Assembly (NCBI GenBank): GCA_023405815.1 | Contig: JAEXXM010000074.1 | Coordinates: forward strand, 1 to 32,073 | Direction of reading: 5' to 3' | Source: Pseudomonadota bacterium | Lineage (GTDB): Bacteria > Pseudomonadota > Alphaproteobacteria > Rhizobiales > Hyphomicrobiaceae | DNA: 32,073 bases | Shown: one piece after another, positions 15,857 through 23,010 of the stretch | Layout of the letters: every line of letters starts with the position of its first letter | Position numbering within the stretch: position 1 is the first letter of the stretch | Notes under the pieces: generated by a model | What the model was told of the DNA's origin: nothing | Database searches by the model: none | The model's input: only the letters and a program-made list of their open reading frames with translations | Position numbers and translations under genes: made by a program

Positions 15857-16042
15857 GAACGCGATCCCTTGGGTGTCTGCCTCACACGCTCGACGCACCG
15901 CACGGCGTTTGTGAGGCGTGTGTTCCGCCTTCTGACTCCATATCGACAAAAATCCGCCGCGGATGTGTGTGCCAATCACGTCAGCGGGGAATGCACCAAT
16001 TCAGTCCATTTGCAGTGCGCGATGAGCGCAGGAGGTGACCTC

Positions 16043-16594
16043 GTGTTCAATACCGACAGCAACAACGGTTTGCCGCAGCCCAAGCTTGGTCCGTCCCCCC
16101 TTGGAGCGGCAGCACAGGCGCCGCGGCCGGGTCCCTCTCCGTTCGAGAAAGCCGCATCCGCGCCGTCCGGAACATCGGTGATTGGCACCGATCTCACCAT
16201 CCTTGGCGACCGCATCACTATCATCTCCGCCAACAAGTTGCAGGTCGATGGCGATGTTCGCGGCAACGTGCATGGCAAGCAGGTCGTCATCACCGAGGAG
16301 GGCTCGGTTATCGGATCCGTTTGCGCCGAGGCCATCGAGGTTCGTGGCGGCGTGCGCGGCTCGATCCGCGCCGTGACCGTGAAGCTGCAGGCCACCGCGC
16401 AGGTTGAAGGCGACATCACTCACCAGAAGCTCTCCATCGCCGAGGGCGCCGAGTTCGACGGTCGCATCAAGCTTACCAAGGACACCGCCGAGCTGATGCC
16501 CATCCTCGATCCCGAAGTGCTCGAGCGTAACCGCGGCAACGGCGATGCCGGCCGCTTTTCCGCATCCGATCAATCGTTGGACAGTACCAACTAG
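16043..16594 (+). CDS. Bactofilin-type cytoskeletal protein (GTG start)
   Basis: Bactofilins polymerise into membrane-associated filaments that organise cell shape, stalks or wall enzymes. The 183-residue protein has a Pro/Ala-rich unstructured N-terminus of about 50 residues. A beta-helical core then has the family rhythm: GTDLTILGDRITIISANKLQ, VDGDVRGNVHGKQVVITEEG, VIGSVCAEAIEVRGGVRGSI, then VEGDITHQKLSIAEGAEFDG. A short Asp/Ser-rich tail follows. GGAGG (16031-16035) is 7 bases before GTG 16043, giving a product starting MFNTDSNN. An ATG at 16022 has no comparable signal. A 133-residue gene of unknown function follows after 11 bases and is probably co-transcribed. Confidence 0.92.
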   Translation: MFNTDSNNGLPQPKLGPSPLGAAAQAPRPGPSPFEKAASAPSGTSVIGTDLTILGDRITIISANKLQVDGDVRGNVHGKQVVITEEGSVIGSVCAEAIEVRGGVRGSIRAVTVKLQATAQVEGDITHQKLSIAEGAEFDGRIKLTKDTAELMPILDPEVLERNRGNGDAGRFSASDQSLDSTN

Positions 16595-16605
16595 TGGGGG
16601 AAACC

Positions 16606-17007
16606 ATGACTCTGGCCGAGGCGCTCGCCAGCGAGCGCGAAAGAAGCCGCAGAGAAGCGGAGGAAGCTGCCACAAGGCGCGAGGTGGGCAGGACCGTGCT
16701 GCAGGCATTGGCGCAACGCCTCAATGCCGAGCCGCTCCCATCCTGGTTCTTCATCTCCAAGGGCGACGAGATTCTCGTCGCCCACACCAGGACCGGAGCG
16801 ACCTCGCGCCAGCATGTCGGCACCTGGAGCGTCGCCGAGGACATGCGCCTCGTCTTCGACGAGGAATCGACCGAGTGGATCACCGCCGAGAGCTGCGCGC
16901 GTGTCCTGGACGAGGCGGTGAAGATCACCGCCCGGTTCATCATCGAAGCCGAAAGCCGGCTTCAACCAGCCGTGCGCGAGCTCGCCCAATTGCCGCAGCG
17001 CGCCTGA
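16606..17007 (+). CDS. Hypothetical protein co-transcribed with bactofilin
   Basis: The 133-residue protein starts MTLAEALASERERSRREAEE, a charged helix likely to form a coiled coil. A mixed alpha/beta region follows (PSWFFISKGDEILVAHTR, then VGTWSVAEDMRLVFD), and it ends in a long helix. GGGGGA lies 4 bases before the ATG, and the bactofilin stop is 11 bases upstream, so an operon is likely. There is no signal peptide or membrane span. I do not recognise the family; a role with the bactofilin filament is only a guess from position. Confidence 0.72.
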   Translation: MTLAEALASERERSRREAEEAATRREVGRTVLQALAQRLNAEPLPSWFFISKGDEILVAHTRTGATSRQHVGTWSVAEDMRLVFDEESTEWITAESCARVLDEAVKITARFIIEAESRLQPAVRELAQLPQRA

Positions 17008-17027
17008 CGCTGCGGCAACACGACTGA

Positions 17028-17330
17028 TTATTCCGCGGCGATCATCGCCTCGACGGCGGCGTCATGAGAGGCGCCGTCCGGCTGTCCGAGCATGCCGAGC
17101 GCGTGCAGGTAGACTTCGAGCACGGCATCCTCTTCCTGGCGCTCGGTCGCGCTCTTCTTGCGCAGCCGCACCACCTGGCGCAGCACCTTGACGTCGAACC
17201 CCAGCCCCTTGGCCTCGAGGAACTTGTCGCGAATGTCGCCGGCGAGTGCCTTCTTTTCTTCCTCGAGCCGCTCGATCTGCTCGACGAGCTGACGCAGCTG
17301 CTTTTGCGCCGAAACCTGTAGCGTCGTCAT
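17028..17330 (-). CDS. GapR-family DNA-binding protein (DUF2312)
   Basis: The 100-residue protein matches the GapR/DUF2312 family, nucleoid-associated proteins that bind overtwisted DNA ahead of replication and transcription in alphaproteobacteria. The hallmark is QLRQLVEQIERLEEEKKALA, then DIRDKFLEAKGLGFDVKVLR and QVVRLRKKSATERQEED, ending in VYLHALGM. The C-terminal 20 residues (GQPDGASHDAAVEAMIAAE) extend past the usual end. The start MTTLQVSAQK at 17330 is chosen because the family begins just before the first helix. Many Rhizobiales carry several DUF2312 paralogues, so this may not be the main gapR. Confidence 0.88.
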   Translation of the reverse strand: MTTLQVSAQKQLRQLVEQIERLEEEKKALAGDIRDKFLEAKGLGFDVKVLRQVVRLRKKSATERQEEDAVLEVYLHALGMLGQPDGASHDAAVEAMIAAE

Positions 17331-17484
17331 GCCTCTACTCCCCGCATGCTGATAGGCGAAAACGCTATTCGTGCCGCCTTGCCGCTTCAAGGCGAGCGGG
17401 CGAGCCATCCAGAGGAATCTTGAATTGCCCCTGCGGCCTGTGTGTCACACTTGACGCCGCCGCTGATGGATTGACGTCCAGGTT

Positions 17485-17573
17485 GTCATCCCGGGGCTCG
17501 TCCCCGGGATCCATCCATCCGCAAGCTCAGGTCCGGCTTGGAGCTGGATCCCGGCAACAAGTGCTGGGATGAC
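17485..17573. repeat. Paired-hairpin intergenic repeat, copy B
   Basis: The left arm (17485-17513) is a hairpin TCCCGGGG/CCCCGGGA with loop CTCGT. The right arm (17545-17573), read on the minus strand, is a hairpin with loop CTTGT and stem TCCCAGCA/TGCCGGGA. The arms are inverted relative to each other, 31 bases apart, and differ from each other in stem sequence while keeping GTCAT and GGATCCA ends. It lies between the gapR-like gene and DUF1244. Confidence 0.82.
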
Positions 17574-17588
17574 ATCGATGCTCACCGG

Positions 17589-17900
17589 CTACTTGTGGCC
17601 ATCAGTGCTCGACTGAGCGAACTTGGCGAGTGCCTCCGGCGAGGCCGCTTTCTGATAGCGCTGCTGCCATTCCTTGTACGGCATGCCGTAGATCAGCGCC
17701 CGCGCATCGTCCTTGCTGAGGTCGATGCCACGCTCGGCAGCGGCCTCCTGGTACCAGTTGGACAGGCAGTTGCGGCAGAAGCCGGCGAGATTCATCAGAT
17801 CGATGTTCTGCACGTCCGTGCGCTGACGCAGGTGCGCGACGAGCCTGCGGAATGCGGCCGCCTCGAGCTCCGTCGTCGTCTTTGGATCGATCTCGCTCAT
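17589..17900 (-). CDS. DUF1244-family protein
   Basis: The 103-residue protein carries the DUF1244 core: AAFRRLVAHLRQRTDVQNID, LMNLAGFCRNCLSNWYQEAA, then LSKDDARALIYGMPYKEWQQ. The Cys-x2-Cys pair (Cys42, Cys45) is invariant-looking and could bind metal, but no function is established. AAAGGAG is about 6 bases before the ATG at 17900. Its start overlaps the stop of the upstream amidohydrolase gene by 4 bases (ATGA), so the two are translationally coupled. Confidence 0.9.
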   Translation of the reverse strand: MSEIDPKTTTELEAAAFRRLVAHLRQRTDVQNIDLMNLAGFCRNCLSNWYQEAAAERGIDLSKDDARALIYGMPYKEWQQRYQKAASPEALAKFAQSSTDGHK

Positions 17901-18775
17901 GTGGCGCTCCTTTGTGCGGGGCTCGAGTAGGGCGGCGCCCCCTCGCTGTCGGTATGCGAGCCGAAATACTGCACCCGATGCATCGCCTCGCGAATGTCGT
18001 TGCGAGCAAACACCGCCTTTACCGCCTCCACCAGGCGCCCAGCCCATTCAAGCTGGCCCTCCGGCGTGCGGATGAGATCCTGTCGGATCTCGACGATCGT
18101 GTGTGCCAAGCCACGCCGCGTTCCGTGCTGCCACATGCTGTCGCCCGCGAGCTTCCCGTCGTAGGGCTCGTTCTCGCCGACAATGATCCCCGCCTCGCTG
18201 CGCAGCGCATCGAGCAGCGGCACCGCGAAGCGATAGTCGCGGTCCCACAGGATCGCCGCGTGCCACGGACGCGGCACGCCTTTCCAGTTGTCGGTGAAGC
18301 TGTGGATGGAAAGCAGCGCCGGGGGCACCCCGGCAGCAACGCAGTCCTCGATCAGGCCGTCGACGCGATTGTGGTAGGGTTCATAGTACCGCCGCACGCG
18401 GCTGAGGCGCTCGTCGGCGTCGAGATGGCGATTGCCGGGCACGACCGCTCCATCCGAGATGCGCATGATGAGGGTCGGATCGTCGAGCCCGCGGTTCGGA
18501 TCGATCAGCAGCCGCGAGAAGCGCGTCAGAATGGCGGGCACGCCGAGAGCCTGCGCGACCTGCCGGGTCACGGCCGCCGCACCGATGTCGTAGGCGATAT
18601 GGCGCTCCAACTCGGTGGCCGGCAGGCCGAGCGTGCCGTACTCGCTCGGCAGCGTGTTTTGGGCATGGTCGCAAAGCAGCAGCAGGCCGGCATCGAGCCG
18701 GCCGGGAAGCACTTCGAAGCTGTCGGTAACGAGGGGGTCGGCGAGCGTCAGGTCGCCGCCATCGGAGTGAGGCAT
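17897..18775 (-). CDS. N-formylglutamate amidohydrolase family protein (first paralogue)
   Basis: This 292-residue member of the N-formylglutamate amidohydrolase family would release glutamate and formate from N-formylglutamate or act on a related N-acyl amino acid. Conserved blocks are CDHAQNTLP near residue 35, RFSRLLIDPNRGLDD, LLSIHSFTDNW and VGENEPY; the His and Asp/Asn residues in these blocks are probable zinc ligands. It belongs to the shorter COG3931-like branch rather than the classical HutG branch found at 23011. The start at 18775 has only a weak ribosome binding site. It diverges from DUF1036-pyk and overlaps DUF1244. True substrate unknown. Confidence 0.87.
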   Translation of the reverse strand: MPHSDGGDLTLADPLVTDSFEVLPGRLDAGLLLLCDHAQNTLPSEYGTLGLPATELERHIAYDIGAAAVTRQVAQALGVPAILTRFSRLLIDPNRGLDDPTLIMRISDGAVVPGNRHLDADERLSRVRRYYEPYHNRVDGLIEDCVAAGVPPALLSIHSFTDNWKGVPRPWHAAILWDRDYRFAVPLLDALRSEAGIIVGENEPYDGKLAGDSMWQHGTRRGLAHTIVEIRQDLIRTPEGQLEWAGRLVEAVKAVFARNDIREAMHRVQYFGSHTDSEGAPPYSSPAQRSAT

Positions 18776-19168
18776 GTCCGAAATATAGCTTTGCCGCGCC
18801 TCCCCGCAAACCACCCGCGTCGGAGCGCCGCTTGACGGGCGGAAGACGATTGCGCAAACCAGCGCCCGGGGCAGGGACAGGGAATGCAATGACCGCAACC
18901 GGGATGTCGGCATCTCGATCCGGGATCGAAGGCTGCGGGCGGGGTGCCCACCGACCCGCAAATGTCTCCCAGGCCGGCACTGCCCAATCGCAATGCCGCC
19001 AAGTTCCTGTAAAACAAACGTTGCACCTATCCCTTCGGGACGAGCCGCCCCGGCCCGCCCCAACGATCAACTTTCGTGTTCGTCCATGCCGCGTGCTCGG
19101 CGGCGGAGAGCGCTCCACTGGCTCCCCGTCGATGGGCCTGATTGCATAGACGGGCGGAGCAGATACCC
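18776..19168. other. Divergent intergenic region (about 390 bases)
   Basis: The gap separates the minus-strand amidohydrolase/DUF1244 pair from the plus-strand DUF1036/pyk pair and must hold promoters for both. Short frames here have no convincing starts or products. I see no clean promoter, terminator or repeat. Confidence 0.5.
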
Positions 19169-19621
19169 GTGTTGGCTTCACGAGGACATCAGAAGTGGCG
19201 TTGGTTGCACAGGCATGCCGCCTGCCTGCTGCTGCCCGTGCTGGCCTTCCCCGCGGAGGCGCACGCCGACCTGAAGCTCTGCAATTCGACCTCGAGCCGC
19301 GTCGGCGTCGCGGTCGGCTACCAGGACGCGACCGGATGGGCCACCGAGGGCTGGTGGAACATCGCATCCCAGACCTGCGAGACGCTCCTCAAGGGGGCGG
19401 TTCCCAGCCGGTTTATTTACGTTCACGCCCTAGATTACGACCGCGGTGGCGAATGGGTCGGCACGAACTATATGTGCACCGCCGACAAGTCGTTTGCCAT
19501 CCGCGGGGTTCAGGATTGTCAGAAGCGCGGCTATAAGCGCACCGGTTTCTTCGAAGTGGATACGGGCGAGTCGCAGGAGTGGACCATCCGCCTCACCGAC
19601 CCCGAGGCGAGTGAAAAATGA
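19169..19621 (+). CDS. DUF1036 exported protein
   Basis: The product has a signal peptide (basic RGHQKWRWLHRH, hydrophobic AACLLLPVLAFPA, cleavage AHA before DLKLCN). The mature domain of about 110 residues has the DUF1036 pattern: LCNSTSSRVGVAVGYQD, WATEGWWNIASQTCETLLKG, then FIYVHALDYDRGGEW and NYMCTADKSFAIRG. Four Cys in the mature part could form disulphides. The start is uncertain: GTG 19169 has GGAG 9 bases upstream, while TTG codons at 19142, 19172 and 19205 are alternatives. It ends in a 4-base overlap with pyk, a pairing I recall as common in Rhizobiales. Function unknown. Confidence 0.83.
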   Translation: MLASRGHQKWRWLHRHAACLLLPVLAFPAEAHADLKLCNSTSSRVGVAVGYQDATGWATEGWWNIASQTCETLLKGAVPSRFIYVHALDYDRGGEWVGTNYMCTADKSFAIRGVQDCQKRGYKRTGFFEVDTGESQEWTIRLTDPEASEK

Positions 19622-21063
19622 GACGCAAAAGAAGGGTCAAGGTCGTCGCGACCTTGGGTCCTGCCTCCTCGGCGACAGAGATGATCGAGCGCCTGTTCCT
19701 GGCCGGCGTCGATGTCTTCCGCATAAATATGAGCCACTCCTCGCACGATACCGCGCGTGCGCTGCATAACTCCATCCGCTGGGTCGCCAAGCGGCACCGC
19801 CATCCCATCGGCATCCTCGCCGACCTGCAGGGACCCAAGTTCCGCGTCGGCGAGTTCGCCGGCGGCCGCGTCTTCGTCAACGACGGCGCCATCTTCCGCT
19901 TCGAGCGCACCGAGAAGCCCGGCAACTCGGAATCTGTCTACCTGCCGCACCCGCAAATTTTCGCTGCCATCGAGCCGGGCCACATGCTGCTGCTCGACGA
20001 CGGCAAGCTGCGTATGCGCGTCATCGAGAAGAAGAACAACACCATCGCCGCCGAGGTGCTGGTTGGCGGTGCATTGTCGAGCCGCAAGGGCATCAGCCTT
20101 CCTGACACCCTGCTGCCCGTTGGCCCGCTCACCGAAAAGGACCGCGCCGACCTCGCGCATTGCCTCAAGATCGGCGTCGATTGGATCGCGCTGTCGTTCG
20201 TGCAGCGTGGCGAGGACATCGAGGAAGTGCGCAAGCTCGTCGGCGATCGCGCAGCCATTCTCGCCAAGATCGAGAAGCCGTCGGCGGTTCTCGATCTCGA
20301 CGCCATCCTTGCCGCTGCCGACGGGATCATGGTGGCGCGCGGCGATCTCGGCGTCGAATTGCCCGTCGAGCGCGTCCCCGGCCTGCAGAAGCAGATCACG
20401 CGCAAGGCCCGCACCGCCGGCAAGCCCGTGGTCGTCGCCACGCAGATGCTCGAAAGCATGATCTCCTCACCGGTGCCCACCAGGGCCGAGGTGTCGGACG
20501 TCGCCACCGCCGTGTTCGACGGCGCCGACGCCGTGATGCTGTCGGCCGAATCCGCCGTCGGTCAGTTCCCGATCGAGGCCATCCAGATGATGGACCGCAT
20601 CGCCATCGAGGTAGAGGCGGACCCAGGCTACGACGCCATCATCCACGCGACGCAGACGGCTCCGCAGCCGACCGGCGCCGACGCCATAGCCACCGCCGCG
20701 CACGCCATCGCCGACACGGTGAAGCTGTCGGCCATCGTCTGCTACACGGCGACCGGCTCCACCGCGCTACGCGTGACGCGCGAGCGGCCCAACCTTCCGA
20801 TCATGGGTCTGACGCCGGTCGAATCGACCGCCCGCCGGCTGTCGCTGGTTTGGGGCCTGCACTCGGTGATGACCGGCGATCCCGCGACGCTGACCGACAT
20901 GGTCTCGAAGGCCTGCCGCATCGCCTTCGACGAGGGCTTCGTGCCCCCGCACGGCGGCATCCTCATCACCGCCGGCGTGCCCTTCGGCTCGCCCGGCGCG
21001 ACCAACATGATCCGCATCGCCTTCGTCGACGAGCACGGCGCCCCCTCGACCGAGGTCCGCTGA
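19618..21063 (+). CDS. pyk: Pyruvate kinase
   Basis: Pyruvate kinase makes pyruvate and ATP from phosphoenolpyruvate and ADP. The 481-residue protein has VVATLGPAS at the N-terminus, RINMSH (35-40), ILADLQGPKFRVGEF, the active-site lysine segment ILAKIEKPSAV, GIMVARGDLGVELP, and VVATQMLESM then AEVSDVATAVFDGADAVMLS, with a C-terminal allosteric-type domain. Length is typical. The ATG overlaps the DUF1036 stop, so translation is coupled to that exported protein. A paired-hairpin repeat (copy C) begins 25 bases after the stop. Confidence 0.97.
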   Translation: MRRKRRVKVVATLGPASSATEMIERLFLAGVDVFRINMSHSSHDTARALHNSIRWVAKRHRHPIGILADLQGPKFRVGEFAGGRVFVNDGAIFRFERTEKPGNSESVYLPHPQIFAAIEPGHMLLLDDGKLRMRVIEKKNNTIAAEVLVGGALSSRKGISLPDTLLPVGPLTEKDRADLAHCLKIGVDWIALSFVQRGEDIEEVRKLVGDRAAILAKIEKPSAVLDLDAILAAADGIMVARGDLGVELPVERVPGLQKQITRKARTAGKPVVVATQMLESMISSPVPTRAEVSDVATAVFDGADAVMLSAESAVGQFPIEAIQMMDRIAIEVEADPGYDAIIHATQTAPQPTGADAIATAAHAIADTVKLSAIVCYTATGSTALRVTRERPNLPIMGLTPVESTARRLSLVWGLHSVMTGDPATLTDMVSKACRIAFDEGFVPPHGGILITAGVPFGSPGATNMIRIAFVDEHGAPSTEVR

Positions 21064-21087
21064 CGCTCCTCACACCGCCGCCCGTTT

Positions 21088-21177
21088 GTCATCCCGGCAC
21101 TTGTTGCCGGGATCCAGCCCACAGCTGGCGACTGCGGCCGCGGATAGATTGATCCTGGGGACGAGCCCCGGGATGAC
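21088..21177. repeat. Paired-hairpin intergenic repeat, copy C
   Basis: The left arm (21088-21116) is a hairpin TCCCGGCA/TGCCGGGA with loop CTTGT. The right arm (21149-21177), read on the minus strand, has loop CTCGT with stem TCCCGGGG/CCCCAGGA. This is the same pair of half-types as copy B in the opposite order, and the 32-base spacer resembles the reverse complement of the copy B spacer. It lies between pyk and the convergent TPR gene. Confidence 0.82.
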
Positions 21178-21246
21178 GATTGGTGCGGAACCTTGCTTGA
21201 AGCGGCAAATAAGCCGCACGCAAAGCTTCTCGCAGCTCGTGTCGCT

Positions 21247-21948
21247 CTAAATCCCCTGGCCTTCGACCTCGACCGAGAGTTCGTCGACGGCTTCCTTGGC
21301 GCCTGACTGGTACGGGTTGATCTTCAGGATCTCTTTGTAGGCCTGCAGCGCGGACTTCTTCTGGCCCGTCTCGCGCAGAATGCGGGCGAGCCCCTCGAGC
21401 GCCTTGAAGTGATTGGGATCGAGCGCCAGCGCGCGGCGCAGGTCGCCCACGGCGCCTTCGTAGTTGTCTTGCAGGAACTGCACGTAGGCGCGCCGGTTCC
21501 AGCCCTCGGCGTAGTCGGGTGCCAGCTCCGTGACGGCGTCGAGGAACTGCAGCGCGAGGTCGTTGTTCTTGTCTTCGATGGCCTTGGCCGAGCGGCTCAT
21601 CAGAAGGCCGATCGTATCGCTTCCCGATTGCTGCCAGAGCCCCTCGATCGCCTCGGCGATGGGAGCGGCCTGCGTGGCGTCCTGCGCCTGCGCGAGATGC
21701 GTGTAGAGCTCCGCGAGCAGCGAGTCGCGATCCTCCGGAACCGGCGTCTCTGTCTGCTTCTGCTTCGCGCCGGGGAAAACCGCGCCCGGCGGCGCCGGCA
21801 CGGGTGGCAGATCGTTGTGCGGGGCGGGAAGAGGCTTGAGCTGCTCTGCGCCGGGAAGACCCTGGGCCGCCGCTATGGCGACGCCCGCGAGGGCAACGGC
21901 TCCGGCTAGGCCAAGGGTGGCGGCGAGTCGAGGCATGAGGCTGCGCAT
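21247..21948 (-). CDS. Exported TPR-repeat protein
   Basis: The product of about 233 residues starts with a signal peptide (MRSLMPRLAATLGLAGAVAL, then AGVAIAAAQG). A Pro-rich linker follows (about residues 30-70), then helical repeats. At least two tetratricopeptide repeats are readable: ALQFLDAVTELAPDYAEGWN and AVGDLRRALALDPNHFKALE, then ALQAYKEILKINP. TPR units bind other proteins, so a periplasmic scaffold role is likely, partner unknown. The start could be ATG 21948 or ATG 21936; the GAGG element abuts the first, so the choice is uncertain. Convergent with pyk. Confidence 0.88.
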   Translation of the reverse strand: MRSLMPRLAATLGLAGAVALAGVAIAAAQGLPGAEQLKPLPAPHNDLPPVPAPPGAVFPGAKQKQTETPVPEDRDSLLAELYTHLAQAQDATQAAPIAEAIEGLWQQSGSDTIGLLMSRSAKAIEDKNNDLALQFLDAVTELAPDYAEGWNRRAYVQFLQDNYEGAVGDLRRALALDPNHFKALEGLARILRETGQKKSALQAYKEILKINPYQSGAKEAVDELSVEVEGQGI

Positions 21949-22017
21949 CCTCAAAACATAGGACGCGGCAGCATAGGCGTCAAAAGGCGGCGAAGATGCG
22001 CCGCCAGAGATACGACA

Positions 22018-22143
22018 CTAGCCCTGCCGCGCCTTGAAGCGCTTCTGCACCTTGTTGATGATGTACACCTTGCCCTTGCGACGGACGAGGCGGTTGGCGC
22101 GGTGACGGCCGCGCAGCGATTTCAGCGAATTCCGGACTTTCAT
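22018..22143 (-). CDS. rpmJ: 50S ribosomal protein L36 (zinc-free form)
   Basis: The 41-residue protein MKVRNSLKSLRGRHRANRLV followed by RRKGKVYIINKVQKRFKARQ and a final G is ribosomal protein L36 of the type lacking the zinc-binding Cys/His set, as is usual in alphaproteobacteria. It is highly basic and binds 23S rRNA. It stands alone between the TPR gene and tRNA-Val, all on the minus strand. Identification is by near-complete family sequence. Confidence 0.95.
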   Translation of the reverse strand: MKVRNSLKSLRGRHRANRLVRRKGKVYIINKVQKRFKARQG

Positions 22144-22164
22144 CTCAACACCGATGGCAAATGA

Positions 22165-22239
22165 TGGTGGGCGCGACAGGGATCGAACCTGTGACCCCTA
22201 CCATGTCAAGGTAGTGCTCTACCGCTGAGCTACGCGCCC
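22165..22239 (-). tRNA. tRNA-Val (anticodon GAC)
   Basis: A complete cloverleaf reads on the minus strand. The 7-base acceptor stem GGGCGCG/CGCGCCC pairs 22233-22239 with 22169-22175. The anticodon stem CTACC/GGTAG closes the loop TTGACAT with anticodon GAC, and the T-arm is ACAGG-TTCGATC-CCTGT. Discriminator A is followed by an encoded CCA (22165-22167). The anticodon GAC reads GUC and GUU valine codons. No integrase or duplicated 3' end is seen nearby. Confidence 0.96.
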
Positions 22240-22311
22240 CAGAGGCGCGGTTCTATGCGTTCGCCCCCGCCAAGGTCAACAGCTGATTGATGGGTGCGGC
22301 TATCTCTTGCG

Positions 22312-22698
22312 CTAGGCGGCCAGCAGCCGGTCGACCTCGCGCACCAAATCCTTGAGGTGGAACGGCTTCGACAGCACCCGCGCATCCCGGGGCGCCGCCG
22401 CATCGTTATTGAGGACGACGGCCGCAAAACCCGTGATGAACATGATCTTGAGGTCCGGATCGAGCTCGCTGGCGCGGCGCGCCAGCTCGATTCCGTCCAT
22501 CTTCGGCATGACGATATCGGTCAGAAGCAGGGTGAACGGCTCCGATTTCAGCCGTTCGAAGGCTTCCTCGCCGTTCGGGAAGGCAATGACGTCATGGCCG
22601 GCCTTCTTCAACGCCCGAACCAAGAAACCGCGCATCGAATCATCGTCTTCGGCGAGGAGGATGCGGGAGAGCGTAACGCTGGATGGCTTTGCGGTCAT
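22312..22698 (-). CDS. cpdR: Single-domain response regulator CpdR
   Basis: CpdR is a stand-alone receiver protein that, when unphosphorylated, primes the ClpXP protease for cell-cycle proteolysis in alphaproteobacteria; phosphorylation comes through the CckA-ChpT relay. The 128-residue protein has the acidic pocket LLAEDDD (about 14-20), phospho-acceptor Asp61 in LLLTDIVMPKMDGIELARR, Thr89 in MFITGFAA and Lys111 in VLSKPFHLKDLV. This run is essentially the CpdR signature. There is no output domain. It ends in LLAA, like several ClpXP-linked proteins. Divergent from the second N-formylglutamate amidohydrolase. Confidence 0.93.
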   Translation of the reverse strand: MTAKPSSVTLSRILLAEDDDSMRGFLVRALKKAGHDVIAFPNGEEAFERLKSEPFTLLLTDIVMPKMDGIELARRASELDPDLKIMFITGFAAVVLNNDAAAPRDARVLSKPFHLKDLVREVDRLLAA

Positions 22699-23010
22699 GG
22701 CTACTCTGGAACTGTCCGTTCGACGCGTCGGCCGGGCGCCGCGCTCGGCTCGACTGTGGTTCGACTATGGTAAACGGGAGGTGAAGCTTGCGACGGCTAA
22801 GCCGGCGATCTTGCGCCCCCCTCTGACGTGACTTGGAGCATTAGCGTCCCCTGGTGGACATATTGAGACGACGTTGGCACAGTGAGCAAGGACGATGACA
22901 TCGTTTGAGACGCATTGTCCCGGTGGTGCGATCTTTAGGCGTCGAAACCGCCGTCAGCGTCAGCTGAAGCGAGCCTCTGCCAACAAGCAAAGAGGGACAC
23001 CGCAAGAAGC
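22699..23010. promoter_or_regulatory. Divergent promoter region of cpdR and second amidohydrolase
   Basis: These 312 bases hold no plausible gene. A small inverted repeat ACGATG-A-CATCGT (22892-22904) could be an operator, but its arms are only 6 bases. No TTAA-N7-TTAA CtrA site is seen. Confidence 0.3.

Noticed and set aside
18748..19026. 92-codon minus-strand frame between the divergent pairs
   Set aside because: Overlaps the amidohydrolase start, has no ribosome binding site and its Cys/Pro/Arg-rich product looks like noise.
22165..22239. tRNA-Val as an integration site
   Set aside because: No integrase, duplicated tRNA end or composition change next to it.
22875..22890. TGGCAC resembling a sigma-54 -24 box
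   Set aside because: The GC of the -12 element is at the wrong spacing (10 instead of 12 bases between G and G).
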